A stretch of DNA of 64,000 nucleotides from Burkholderiales bacterium RIFCSPHIGHO2_12_FULL_63_20 (GCA_001770775.1 MESA01000033.1:331927-395926); one strand, 5' to 3'; numbered from the stretch's first letter, positions 46,643 through 55,209 are shown. A program made the numbers and translations. The notes: generated by a model from the letters alone, not told the origin.

Positions 46643-47773
46643 CTGAGAGTTCTTTTGTTCGCCAACACCGATTGGTATCTGTATAACTTTCGCCGGTCAC
46701 TGGCCTTGGCGTTGCGCGATGCCGGGCACGAGGTCATTCTGCTCTCCCCTCCTGGGCCCTATGGCGCCAAGCTGCAGTCACTGGGCTTGGAGTGGCACGC
46801 TGCCCCCATGGACCGACGTAGCTTGAACCCTCTGAGAGAGATCAAGCTGCTGCGTTGGCTGACCCAGTTCATGCGCGCCCAACAGATTGATGTGGTTCAT
46901 GGCTTCACAATCAAGTGCGCCGTCTACGGCTCGCTGGCCGCCCGTTGGGCGGGTGTCCCGGCTCGCGTCAATGCAGTCGCCGGCATGGGGTATGTGTTCA
47001 CCAGCAACGACGCGAAGGCACTCATCTTGCGTCCCGTGGTGCGCAGTTTGTTGCGTCTGGCCTTGGGCGGTAAGGGTGCACGTCTGATTCTGCAAAATCC
47101 AGACGATGTCCGCTTGTTTCAACAGGCAGGCTTGGTCGATGACACCACCATCCGACTGATTCCCGGCTCTGGGGTGGACTGCAGTCGTTTTGCACCGACA
47201 GATTCAAACCTTCGCCAACCTGGTGCACGCATGCGTGTCGTACTCCCGGCACGCCTGCTGTGGGACAAAGGCTTGGCCGAATTCATTGACGCTGCTCGTC
47301 AGCTGAAAGCAGCGAACAAGCCCATTGATTTGCTCTTGGCGGGCGACCCTGACCCCGGCAACCCAGCCGCCGTACCCGAGGCAACGGTGCAGCAATGGGT
47401 CAGGGAAGGCTTGGTCGGATGGCTGGGCCATGTGGATGACATGCCCGCATTGTTCCGGTCGGTTGACGTCGTGGCCTTGCCCAGCTACCGCGAAGGGCTG
47501 CCAAAGGGCTTGATTGAAGCTGGTGCCAGTGGCCTACCCCTGGTCACGACAGATGTACCGGGTTGCCGAGAAGTGGTCACAAACAATGTGGATGGCCTGC
47601 TCGTGCCCGTCAAGAACGCCAGCGCACTCGCCGATGCACTGGCCCGCCTGTGTGACGACCCGCCCCTGCGTGCTCGCTTGGGCGCCGCCGCTCGCACCAA
47701 GGCTTTAACAGAGTTTGATGAGCGCATAGTGATTGAGCGCACCGCTGCAGTATACAAAGAGCTACGTCATTAA
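46643..47773 (+). CDS. Glycosyltransferase, GT4 type
   Basis: A 376-residue GT-B protein. The normal family start is RVLLFANTDWYLYNFRRSLAL, but no ATG or GTG begins it. A CTG at 46643 (LRVLLFANTD) lies nine bases after a GGAG box and a TTG at 46655 is the alternative, so this gene probably uses a rare start codon. VVHGFTIKCAVYGSLAARWAG and RVNAVAGMGYVFTS are PelF/Wbp-type phrases. The donor half has VVLPARLLWDKGLAEFIDAA and DVVALPSYREGLPKGLIEAGASGLPLVTTDVPG, with the EX7E glutamates in REGLPKGLIEA. A sugar-specific role is unknown. Confidence 0.87.
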   Translation: MRVLLFANTDWYLYNFRRSLALALRDAGHEVILLSPPGPYGAKLQSLGLEWHAAPMDRRSLNPLREIKLLRWLTQFMRAQQIDVVHGFTIKCAVYGSLAARWAGVPARVNAVAGMGYVFTSNDAKALILRPVVRSLLRLALGGKGARLILQNPDDVRLFQQAGLVDDTTIRLIPGSGVDCSRFAPTDSNLRQPGARMRVVLPARLLWDKGLAEFIDAARQLKAANKPIDLLLAGDPDPGNPAAVPEATVQQWVREGLVGWLGHVDDMPALFRSVDVVALPSYREGLPKGLIEAGASGLPLVTTDVPGCREVVTNNVDGLLVPVKNASALADALARLCDDPPLRARLGAAARTKALTEFDERIVIERTAAVYKELRH

Positions 47774-47805
47774 CTGCCTAACCACCCAACAATATCAGTT
47801 TACCC

Positions 47806-49689
47806 ATGGGCAATCAAATTGGTTACAGATCTGACATTGATGGACTCAGAGCCATCGCCGTTATATCTGTTTTGATATTTCACATCAATGAAAAATGGCT
47901 GCCAGGCGGGTTCGTCGGCGTTGACATTTTCTTTGTAATCAGCGGCTTCTTGATTACATCCCAGATCATCAAGCAAGCATCAACCAACAACTTCACATAC
48001 GCTGATTTTTACTTGCGCCGTGTCAGGCGAATCGCCCCTGCCCTATTGACCGTTCTGGTAGCCACAACCATTGCCGCCTTTGCTCTGCTTAAGCCAGAAA
48101 AAATTTCGGCGTTCGCCAACTCTCTGGCGCTTCAATCTCTAGCTCTTCAAAATTTCGTCTTCTTGGCAGAAGGCGATTACTTTCTCGGCGGAGCAAGCAA
48201 ACCTTTGCTGCACACGTGGAGTCTTGCTGTAGAAGAGCAGTTCTATCTATTCTGGCCAATCCTGATCATCTTGTTCACAAGAAAACTGGGAAAGCATGCA
48301 TTCGCCGCCGTCTGCGCCCTCATCGCAGCATCATTTTTGCTAAATATTTTACTGATCAACATCTCACCCAAGTCTTCTTTTTTCCTTCTCCCTACAAGAG
48401 GATGGGAAATGGCCATAGGGGGAGCGGCCGCGCTTCAAATTGAAAACCCTTACGTCAAAATTATTTACAAAAGCAAGATTGGACGCCACCTTTCAATGGC
48501 AGGCACAGTGATGTTGATAGCATCGCTATTTTTTATATCCCAGAAAATGGCTTTCCCTGGTTGGGTCGCGATTATCCCGGTGGCTGCAACCGCTTTGGTT
48601 TTGCTTGGTGGATCGAACGGTCAGGGGGCAACCTACGCATTGCTGTCCCTTCGCCCCCTCACTCTGATCGGTTTGATTTCCTACTCTCTCTACCTTTGGC
48701 ATTGGCCAATCTTGGTGTACGCACATGAAATCAAACTGGACCTGACGAAGTTCTCGCAACTCGCCCCCCTCATTGGCTTGATGCTAGCCGCGTCCTACGT
48801 CAGTTACGCACTTATCGAAAAACCAGCACGTCAGAGAAAGATTTTAAAGACGCCTAAGCAACTGCTCACTGCGGTCGGTTGCTGCTTCCTCTTGCTCACG
48901 GCCATTGGTATTCACATTCGCGAAACCAACGGCGCAGCCTACCGTTATAGTGAAAACTCACGGCCGTACTTGACAGCCAGCTTCGAATCCCAGAGCAATC
49001 GATGCGGGATTGCATTCCGCGCCCTCAACCCTAGGGCTGAAGTCTGCCCCCTTCAAAAAGGCGCGAACGGAAGGAAAGTTTTGCTTTGGGGGAACAGTCA
49101 TGCTGACATGTGGTCAAAAATGCTGACCGAGTTGGCTGCCGATAAAAAAGCCAGCCTTTATTTGAATGCAAAAAATTGCAGACCAACTCGCGATTCGGCG
49201 TTTTGTAACCACGCCGTTCAGCAATCGATAATTGAAGCCATCAAACGTGATGGTTACACAGATGTCGTTCTTGCGGCGACTTGGCACGACTCATACGACA
49301 TCCCAAATGAGGTCTTTGAAGAAGAAATGATTTCTCTCGTCAAGCAGTTGCCTTCCGACGGCCTCAAAATTTGGTTTGTCATTGACCCGCCCAAATCCAA
49401 CAATTTCGACCCGTCAGTCGCGTACGCCAAAAACCCCACAACACCATCACCCGGCACACTGCCTATGGACGATTTTGAATCCTCCATGCGCAGTAAGGCC
49501 ATTGAGTTGAGCAGCAAGTTGAGTGCATTGAATTCAAATGTGCATGTCATTGACCCAACTGAAGCCTATTGCACAGAAGGCACATGCCGATCAGGATCCA
49601 ACAGCGAGGTGTGGTGGCGAGATGCAAATCATTTGACAAATACTGGGGCCCGCAGAGCAAAGCCTTTCTTCGAACGAATATTTGAATGA
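47806..49689 (+). CDS. OafA-type acyltransferase with C-terminal SGNH domain
   Basis: A 627-residue integral membrane O-acyltransferase. The N-terminal half (acyltransferase-3 domain, about 10 hydrophobic segments) starts YRSDIDGLRAIAVISVLIFHIN, with HINEKWLPGGFVGVDIFFVISGFLIT as the conserved region. LLHTWSLAVEEQFYLFWP is the second signature. The C-terminal ~240 residues form a periplasmic SGNH domain: KVLLWGNSHADMWSKML has the catalytic Ser region, and VWWRDANHLTN the DXXH. Such proteins acetylate O-antigen or exopolysaccharide. Base composition is clearly less GC-rich than the flanks, suggesting separate acquisition. It is 12 bases before the YdcF gene. Confidence 0.9.
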   Translation: MGNQIGYRSDIDGLRAIAVISVLIFHINEKWLPGGFVGVDIFFVISGFLITSQIIKQASTNNFTYADFYLRRVRRIAPALLTVLVATTIAAFALLKPEKISAFANSLALQSLALQNFVFLAEGDYFLGGASKPLLHTWSLAVEEQFYLFWPILIILFTRKLGKHAFAAVCALIAASFLLNILLINISPKSSFFLLPTRGWEMAIGGAAALQIENPYVKIIYKSKIGRHLSMAGTVMLIASLFFISQKMAFPGWVAIIPVAATALVLLGGSNGQGATYALLSLRPLTLIGLISYSLYLWHWPILVYAHEIKLDLTKFSQLAPLIGLMLAASYVSYALIEKPARQRKILKTPKQLLTAVGCCFLLLTAIGIHIRETNGAAYRYSENSRPYLTASFESQSNRCGIAFRALNPRAEVCPLQKGANGRKVLLWGNSHADMWSKMLTELAADKKASLYLNAKNCRPTRDSAFCNHAVQQSIIEAIKRDGYTDVVLAATWHDSYDIPNEVFEEEMISLVKQLPSDGLKIWFVIDPPKSNNFDPSVAYAKNPTTPSPGTLPMDDFESSMRSKAIELSSKLSALNSNVHVIDPTEAYCTEGTCRSGSNSEVWWRDANHLTNTGARRAKPFFERIFE

Positions 49690-49701
49690 CTGAGCGCGCC
49701 C

Positions 49702-50475
49702 GTGCTTCACAAACTACTCTCCGCCATCATCTCGCCACTAGGCACATCGTTGCTATTGGGCTTGTGCGCCTTGGCAGTGGGCCTCGTCGCGTCCACACCT
49801 CAACGGCGGCGTTTATCCGGCATCGTGGCAAGCTGTTCGCTCGCATGGCTGTGGCTCTGGTCTACCCCGCTGGCCAGCGAGGCCCTGCGCGGCCACATTG
49901 AGAGCCAAGCCGGCCCACGCAACTTGGTTGACGTTCCGGTAGCCCCGGTCGTTGTGGTCCTGGGTGGAGGAATCAGCGGGCCGCGGCCGCCCTTGCGCTC
50001 CACTCCCGACCTGGGCGCTTCAGCAGACAGAATGTGGCACGCAGCACGTCTATATCACGCCGGCAAAGCCACCAAGTTGTTGCTGTCTGGCGGTGTTGTG
50101 CGAACGGGTGATGGCAGTGAAGCGGAGGCCATGAAGCGCTTCTTGCTGGACCTGGGGGTGCCAAGCAGTGACATGTGGTTGGAGCAAAGCAGCGACAACA
50201 CCCGGAGCAACGCTCAACGCACAGCCGACTTGTTGCACGCCAAGGGCATCCACGAAATTACCTTGGTGACCTCTGCCCTGCACATGCCGCGTGCGAACAA
50301 GGAATTTGAAGCGGTGGGCCTCAAGGTGCAGCCAGCGCCAACAGACTTTGAGATCATTGACATGCCGTTTGACCTGTTGCGCATCGTGCCAGATACCGCG
50401 GCACTGCACGGCACCGCGCGTGCTTTCAAGGAATGGCTCGGTTTGCTCATGACAACTCCACGGACAAGCACATGA
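49702..50475 (+). CDS. YdcF/ElyC-like DUF218 protein
   Basis: A 257-residue protein with two N-terminal hydrophobic segments (SLLLGLCALAVGLVAS and GIVASCSLAWLWLWSTP) and a DUF218 domain. VVVVLGGGISGPRPP, ARLYHAGKATKLLLSGG, WLEQSSDNTRSNAQRTADLL and VTSALHMPRANKEF are the conserved phrases. ElyC/SanA-type proteins influence undecaprenyl-phosphate use and envelope polymer assembly. The GTG at 49702 is the start. Its stop overlaps the lasso cyclase start by 4 bases (50472-50475), linking the polysaccharide operon to the lasso cluster. Confidence 0.87.
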   Translation: MLHKLLSAIISPLGTSLLLGLCALAVGLVASTPQRRRLSGIVASCSLAWLWLWSTPLASEALRGHIESQAGPRNLVDVPVAPVVVVLGGGISGPRPPLRSTPDLGASADRMWHAARLYHAGKATKLLLSGGVVRTGDGSEAEAMKRFLLDLGVPSSDMWLEQSSDNTRSNAQRTADLLHAKGIHEITLVTSALHMPRANKEFEAVGLKVQPAPTDFEIIDMPFDLLRIVPDTAALHGTARAFKEWLGLLMTTPRTST

Positions 50476-52358
50476 GTGGGATTTACGGCCTCATCAGCCT
50501 GAACGAGCAAGCACCTGATGCCCAGGCATGGGTGCGCATGCAAGAGGCCATGCGCCTTTGGGGCACTGATGGCAATACCACTTGGCAGAGCCACCAAGGT
50601 GGCCTGGGGCAAGCACGCCTGCTCAATACACCAGAGGCGCGGTTTGACCAGATGCCCCGATGGGTAGAAGGCCCCAGCCTGGCCATCACTGTGGAAGCCC
50701 GCCTAGACAACCGTGACGAACTGTGCCGCGCCTTGCATATTCCATTGAGCGAGCAGGCACAGTTGCCCGACAGTGAATTGATCCTGCAGGCTTACTTGAA
50801 ATGGGGGGAGGCTTGCCCTGACCGCTTGTTGGGAGACTGGTCTTTCGCCATTTGGCACCCTGCAGCGCGCAAGCTGTTCATGGCTCGTGACCACCATGGC
50901 AACACCAGCTTGTGTTTCTGGCGCCATGGGCATCAGTGGGCATTCGCATCAGACCCGCTGGCCCTGTATGCGGCGGGCGCCCCCCGACGGCTCAATGAGC
51001 TGTTCTTGGGTCAATTGCTGATCACATGGCCGGCGTATCACGGTAAACAAACCATTGACCTGGACATTGAGCGACTCCCCCCCGCGCACGCCATGAGCGT
51101 GACGCCAGAGGGTGTGCGCAGTTGGCGCTATTGGGCGCTGGAAGACACGCCCGTTGAGCACCGCCGGGACCCCAGGGAATATGTGGAAGGCTTTTTGAGC
51201 ATCTACAGGCAAGCCACGGAAGCGCGCATGCGCAGCCTGCGACCGATCGGCGTCACCCTCAGTGGCGGACTGGATTCTGGCTCGGTGACAGCACTGGCCG
51301 CCAGCGCCCTGGCCGACCGCAACGAGCGACTGACCGCCTTCACCGCAGTGCCTCGGTACGACGCACAACCCGGAGTGGGCGCACGCCACTTTGGTGACGA
51401 AACCCAATTGGCATCTGCCACGGCAGCACGCTTCAACAACATAGATCACGTCTTTCTGAGCAGCGAGCACATCTCACCGCTGCAGGGGTTTCGACAGCAG
51501 TTGGCCAAGATGGCCGAGCCTGTGCATGCAGCCAGCAACCAGTTTTGGATGGAGGACGTGCTGCAGCAAGCACGCGAACGAGGACTGGGCACGCTTCTGA
51601 CAGGGCAAGGAGGCAACGCCACCGTCAGTTGGACGGGCGCACCTGCGCTGCGTTCTGTGGTGCAGGCTTGGCAACATGGCGGCGCCAAGGCGGTGGCTTT
51701 GCAAAAGCTGCCTTTTGCTACGCTCCGAGCAGCACACCATTTGCGAACGAGTTGGCTGGGATATCGGGTGGGCGATGGCACGGCCATCCATCCAGATTTT
51801 GAACGCCGCTTAGGCCTGACGGAGCAGCGCATCCAGGCCCTTGGCCGCGATTTGAGTGTGTCAGGCAGCATCCGAACACCACGAGACCAACGATTGGCCA
51901 CCGTCAAGCCCGGTGCGTCTCGATTGGGGGATCTGTGGGCTCGGCAAGGGGCCTCTGCCCACCTGGAGGTACGCGACCCCACTGTTGACAAACGTGTGAT
52001 GACCTTCACCATGTCGGTACCTGACGAAGTGTTCACCCCCACCCCCGACTGTGACCGTTGGCTCATCCGGGAGCCCATGCAGGGACTGATGCCAGACGAA
52101 GTCAGGCTCAACAATCGTAGGGGACGTCAGTCTGCGGATCTGGGCTTTCGCATGTTGGCGTGTGCACCAGAGGTGGAAGTCGCCCTGCAAGCTCTGGACG
52201 GCAGCATTGCGGCGCAATATGTGGATGTGGGCAAAATGCGCCAAGCTTGGACTGACTTGCAGAACAGTATCACCCCCACGAGCACCCATCGAGCCGGCAG
52301 CATTTTGCTCAGAGGTTTGATGGCGGCAGAGTTCATCAATGGCCTTGCAATCAGCTAG
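50472..52358 (+). CDS. Lasso peptide macrolactam synthetase (C protein), cluster 1
   Basis: A 628-residue member of the asparagine synthetase family that closes the macrolactam ring by adenylating an Asp/Glu side chain of the core peptide. It begins MSGIYGLISLN: Ser replaces the usual catalytic Cys2, so it cannot use the standard glutaminase site, as expected for lasso cyclases. The PP-loop LSGGLDSGSVTAL is near residue 263, and ARDHHGNTSLCFW, GDWSFAIW and NNRRGRQSADLGFRM are typical of the group. The ATG at 50472 overlaps the YdcF stop; an upstream in-frame ATG at 50433 lies inside YdcF and is unlikely. The precursor follows 50 bases later. Confidence 0.9.
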   Translation: MSGIYGLISLNEQAPDAQAWVRMQEAMRLWGTDGNTTWQSHQGGLGQARLLNTPEARFDQMPRWVEGPSLAITVEARLDNRDELCRALHIPLSEQAQLPDSELILQAYLKWGEACPDRLLGDWSFAIWHPAARKLFMARDHHGNTSLCFWRHGHQWAFASDPLALYAAGAPRRLNELFLGQLLITWPAYHGKQTIDLDIERLPPAHAMSVTPEGVRSWRYWALEDTPVEHRRDPREYVEGFLSIYRQATEARMRSLRPIGVTLSGGLDSGSVTALAASALADRNERLTAFTAVPRYDAQPGVGARHFGDETQLASATAARFNNIDHVFLSSEHISPLQGFRQQLAKMAEPVHAASNQFWMEDVLQQARERGLGTLLTGQGGNATVSWTGAPALRSVVQAWQHGGAKAVALQKLPFATLRAAHHLRTSWLGYRVGDGTAIHPDFERRLGLTEQRIQALGRDLSVSGSIRTPRDQRLATVKPGASRLGDLWARQGASAHLEVRDPTVDKRVMTFTMSVPDEVFTPTPDCDRWLIREPMQGLMPDEVRLNNRRGRQSADLGFRMLACAPEVEVALQALDGSIAAQYVDVGKMRQAWTDLQNSITPTSTHRAGSILLRGLMAAEFINGLAIS

Positions 52359-52397
52359 ACTCTACACTGTTCATACCTTTTTCTATCTCATTTACTC

Positions 52398-52404
52398 AAG
52401 GAAG
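52398..52404 (+). promoter_or_regulatory. Ribosome-binding site of lasso precursor 1
   Basis: AAGGAAG lies four bases upstream of the ATG at 52409. It is the strongest Shine-Dalgarno box near this short gene and supports the choice of start. The gap from the cyclase stop (52358) has no clear terminator or promoter. Confidence 0.7.
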
Positions 52405-52408
52405 CGTT

Positions 52409-52579
52409 ATGCAAAGCACTCAAGTCACGACTCCCTCGATGGGCCAAGATTCGACCGTGTCAACGGACGCGCGCTTGGTATGGGAAAGCCCCAAGCTGGA
52501 AAAACTGCATGTGAGTTTGGATACAGCGAACACCCTCGGATCTGGCGCCGATGGTGGCACCGGCGCAGTCACTCCTTGA
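52409..52579 (+). CDS. Lasso peptide precursor (A), cluster 1
   Basis: A 56-residue peptide gene with a perfect AAGGAAG four bases upstream. The leader (residues 1-40) contains WESPKLEKLHV, resembling the W..PKLE.L.V leader of paeninodin-type precursors. The predicted core is residues 41-56, NTLGSGADGGTGAVTP. Thr39 then sits at -2, the conserved leader-peptidase position, and the only downstream acid, Asp48, is residue 8 of the core, giving an 8-residue ring and an 8-residue tail. The alternative start at Gly44 would leave a 5-residue ring, too small. Asn at position 1 is unusual (Gly is common), so the cleavage site is tentative. Unlike paeninodin it ends in Thr-Pro rather than Ser. Found between the cyclase and kinase genes. 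Confidence 0.85.
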   Translation: MQSTQVTTPSMGQDSTVSTDARLVWESPKLEKLHVSLDTANTLGSGADGGTGAVTP

Positions 52580-52607
52580 TCGACTGACTCTGCCTCTCAC
52601 AAGAACA

Positions 52608-53582
52608 GTGTTTGATCACACACACACGCCAGCCGCCTCAGGCTCGCCTCAAACCCACCTCCATCGCGCATACGGACTGGTATGGTCGACACCGTTTCCT
52701 ATGCCGGAGTGGCCGCAGGCGAATCCAGGTATGCAAGCGGATGTGACGGTTCGGACGGCGGAGCTCTTTCTTGCCGGTAATAGCCTGCAATCCGCCGGTC
52801 CCTTGCGGCAAGTCAACTCGGAAGAAGCCCGTTTGGGCCTGCCCAATGTGGGCAAGATGTTGGTGCGCCAGGGACAAGAGGTCTTGTTCGACCGGTACCC
52901 AGGTGCCGACGACACCTTGGTGCGCTTGATGTTGGTCGGCCCCGCCGCTGCGCTGGTGCTGCACCAACGTGGCGTCTTGCCCTTGCACGCGAGTGGCATT
53001 CAGACCCCTGCCGGCGCCGTGTTGTTCATGGGGAACTCGGGAGCGGGCAAGTCCACGCTGCTGAACGCCTTCGTGCGACGCGGCTACCGCATGGTGTCCG
53101 AAGACTTGGCCGCCGTGCACCTGGATGACCAGGGGCACCCGTGGGTCTCGCCGGGCGTGCAGGTCACAAAGCTGTGGGCTGACAGTGCGGCGGCACTGGG
53201 GCAACACACGGACAGTTTGAGTCGCGTGCGCCCAGAACTGGAAAAGTTCATCGTCCCCGTCCCAACATCACAATTGGCGCAAAGGCAACTCCCGGTGCTG
53301 GCTGTGTACGCCCTGTCCACACATCAGAAACCCGACCTGCTGATCGAAGAACGACGAGACGTTCGAAAGTTCAACGCCTTGCTGGATCACACCTGGCAAA
53401 AACTGGTGGTGAAACGCATGGGGCTGCACGCCCACCACTTCAAGCTGGCTGCATCCGTGGCCAACAAGGTGCCCATTGTGCGAGTGTGCAGGCCTGAAGG
53501 TCAGTTTGCGCTCGACGCCATGCTGGACGCCCTGGAAGCGGATTTCCAGCAGCGCCAGGGGCCAGCACTAGAGTCTGCCTGA
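52608..53582 (+). CDS. HPr-kinase-like peptide kinase (K), cluster 1
   Basis: A P-loop kinase of about 324 residues related to the C-terminal domain of HPr kinase/phosphorylase. VLFMGNSGAGKSTLLNAF is the Walker A motif, and GYRMVSEDLAAVHLDDQGHPW is the following acidic Mg/catalytic segment typical of PadeK/ThcoK-type kinases. Those phosphorylate the C-terminal Ser of paeninodin-type precursors. This precursor has no C-terminal Ser, so Thr55, Thr51 or Ser45 is the likely target if the kinase is active. The longest frame starts at 52551 inside the precursor gene; the GTG at 52608 clears it and is my choice, with moderate certainty. The stop is coupled to the sulfotransferase ATG. Confidence 0.85.
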   Translation: MFDHTHTPAASGSPQTHLHRAYGLVWSTPFPMPEWPQANPGMQADVTVRTAELFLAGNSLQSAGPLRQVNSEEARLGLPNVGKMLVRQGQEVLFDRYPGADDTLVRLMLVGPAAALVLHQRGVLPLHASGIQTPAGAVLFMGNSGAGKSTLLNAFVRRGYRMVSEDLAAVHLDDQGHPWVSPGVQVTKLWADSAAALGQHTDSLSRVRPELEKFIVPVPTSQLAQRQLPVLAVYALSTHQKPDLLIEERRDVRKFNALLDHTWQKLVVKRMGLHAHHFKLAASVANKVPIVRVCRPEGQFALDAMLDALEADFQQRQGPALESA

Positions 53583-54418
53583 TGCACAAGCTGGTCTGGC
53601 TGTCGTCTTACCCAAAATCAGGCAACACATGGGTCAGGCTGTTTCTGGCCGCTTACACCAAGCCTGAGCGCCCCGGGGTCGACATCAACAACATCGACAT
53701 GAGCCTTCATGCTGGTAACCGGGATATGGTTGACAGGGTCATTGGCGTGCAGTCTTCAGACCTGACCGCAGCCGAGATTGAGCGCTACCGCCCCGAGGTG
53801 TATCGGCAACTTGCCGCTGAAGCCGACGAGCCCTTGTTCATCAAGGTGCACGACCGGTGGCGACAGCACGCAGAAGGATCCGCCATTTTCCCAGCGGATG
53901 CCACTTTGGCCACGATCTACATCGTACGAGACCCTCGTGCCGTGGCTCCGTCGTATGCCAATCACTACGGGCTGAGTGTGGATGCCGCCATTGAACGCAT
54001 GAGCGACCCTGGCAACGACATTCACCCGCAAACCGACCGGCTTCGACGCCAACTTCATCAGCCCATGGGCTCGTGGAGCCAGCATGTGCTTAGTTGGCTA
54101 GACCAAACCGAATTGCCCGTTCTGCTCTTGCGGTACGAGGACATGCACGCCGACCCCGAGAGCAGCTTCGCCAAGATTGTGGCGGCATCCGGTTTGACGT
54201 TGGACTCCGCTCGCCTGTCCAAAGCCTTGGCTGAGACGCGTTTTGATCGTCTTCAGCAGCAAGAGAGTGAAGCAGGCTTCAAGGAACGCCCTCGCGCCTC
54301 AACCCGTTTTTTCCGGCGCGGCGAGGTCGAGAGCTGGCGCGAGGAGTTGACGCCAGCCCAATGCGAACGCATTGTGAATGAGCATGGCCTGGTCATGCGA
54401 CGCCTTGGCTATTTGTAA
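53582..54418 (+). CDS. PAPS-dependent sulfotransferase, cluster 1
   Basis: A 278-residue cytosolic sulfotransferase. LVWLSSYPKSGNTWVRLFLAA contains the 5'-phosphosulfate loop (YPKSGNTW), and TIYIVRDPRAVAPSYANHYG contains the 3'-phosphate-binding region (RDPR..A.S...H). FYRRGEVESW-like phrase FFRRGEVESWREEL at the end is the usual GXXGXXK-type region, weakly conserved. Its place between the kinase and B1 genes, one base overlap with the kinase stop, argues that it sulfates the lasso peptide rather than the polysaccharide, most likely on a Ser/Thr hydroxyl. There is no Tyr in the predicted core. Confidence 0.87.
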   Translation: MHKLVWLSSYPKSGNTWVRLFLAAYTKPERPGVDINNIDMSLHAGNRDMVDRVIGVQSSDLTAAEIERYRPEVYRQLAAEADEPLFIKVHDRWRQHAEGSAIFPADATLATIYIVRDPRAVAPSYANHYGLSVDAAIERMSDPGNDIHPQTDRLRRQLHQPMGSWSQHVLSWLDQTELPVLLLRYEDMHADPESSFAKIVAASGLTLDSARLSKALAETRFDRLQQQESEAGFKERPRASTRFFRRGEVESWREELTPAQCERIVNEHGLVMRRLGYL

Positions 54419-54444
54419 AACGCTTTGATTTCCCGACTTGCACC

Positions 54445-54729
54445 ATGACTGACATCACCTTGGCCACACGAGTGGTACGTTCCAGCGATATCTTGACGAA
54501 CACCATCGACGATGCGCTGGTGATGATGGACATGGAGGGCGGGCACTATTTCAGCCTGAACCGCATTGGGTCTGACATTTGGGAGCGCATTGCGGAGCCC
54601 ACCCCAGTCGCCGATTTGTGTGCGCAATTGGTCAAGGCATATCAGGTAGAGCCAGATACCTGCCAAGCCGAGGTATTGGCTTTGCTCAAGGACATGGCCC
54701 AAGGTGGGCTGATCACGGCGCAGGGCTGA
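54445..54729 (+). CDS. PqqD-like leader recognition protein (B1), cluster 1
   Basis: A 94-residue RiPP recognition element of the PqqD fold. It binds the precursor leader and brings it to the B2 peptidase. The pattern MMDMEGGHYFSLNRIGSDIWERI is the core of lasso B1 proteins (G.Y..LN..G..IW), and VADLCAQLVKAYQVEPDTCQ plus VLALLKDMAQGGLI completes the winged helix. It ends 4 bases before the B2 start; no strong Shine-Dalgarno is visible, so translation may be coupled. A second copy lies at 62001. Confidence 0.9.
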   Translation: MTDITLATRVVRSSDILTNTIDDALVMMDMEGGHYFSLNRIGSDIWERIAEPTPVADLCAQLVKAYQVEPDTCQAEVLALLKDMAQGGLITAQG

Positions 54730-54733
54730 AACC

Positions 54734-55207
54734 GTGTGGCGCACCGGATTGCGCAAGGCTCACACATTGAGCCGCCAGCCAGCATTTGTCTGGCTCTGGT
54801 TGCCGCCAGTCTGGTGCTTGCTGGGCCTGAGCAAGGCCCTGATCATGCTCGTGGCTTTTCGACGTTTGTCCAACGTGCTTGGGCAAAACATGGGGGTCAC
54901 GTCGTGGGTGCCCCTGCTGTCTGAGCCGCAAATTGCACACGCGCGGCACATCGGTCAAACCATCAAAATCGCGTCAAGGTACACGCCTTGGGAGTCGAAC
55001 TGCTTTCCCCAAGCCCTGGTTGCCAGGCTGCTACTGGGGTGGTTCGGGGTACCTTATGCTTTGTCATTCGGCTTGATGCGAGACACGGTGAGCACAGATT
55101 TGAAGGCACACGCGTGGGTTACGGCAGGCCCCATTCCTGTCACGGGTGGACGCAATGATGGACAGTACGCTGTGGTCGGGGTGTTTGTCTCACCTGGCTT
55201 GCTCTGA
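54734..55207 (+). CDS. Lasso leader peptidase (B2), transglutaminase-like, cluster 1
   Basis: A 157-residue Cys protease of the lasso B2 family, which removes the leader peptide. The likely catalytic residues are Cys90 in PWESNCFPQALVARLLL, His126 in KAHAWV and Asp142 in GGRND, matching the Cys-His-Asp triad of McjB-type peptidases. A hydrophobic segment (VWLWLPPVWCLLGLSKALIML) near residues 19-40 is usual in proteobacterial B2 proteins. The GTG at 54734 follows the B1 stop by 4 bases, and the ABC exporter starts 2 bases after its stop. Confidence 0.88.
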   Translation: MWRTGLRKAHTLSRQPAFVWLWLPPVWCLLGLSKALIMLVAFRRLSNVLGQNMGVTSWVPLLSEPQIAHARHIGQTIKIASRYTPWESNCFPQALVARLLLGWFGVPYALSFGLMRDTVSTDLKAHAWVTAGPIPVTGGRNDGQYAVVGVFVSPGLL

Positions 55208-55209
55208 CC

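Noticed and set aside
52541-52579. Alternative core of precursor 1 starting at Gly44
   Set aside because: Thr42 would be at -2 and Gly at position 1, which looks attractive, but Asp48 would then be residue 5, too close for a 7-9 residue lasso ring.
52339-52587. An 82-codon frame overlapping precursor 1 in another frame
   Set aside because: It starts inside the cyclase gene, has no ribosome-binding site, and lacks leader or core features. The frame starting at 52409 has a strong box and lasso motifs.
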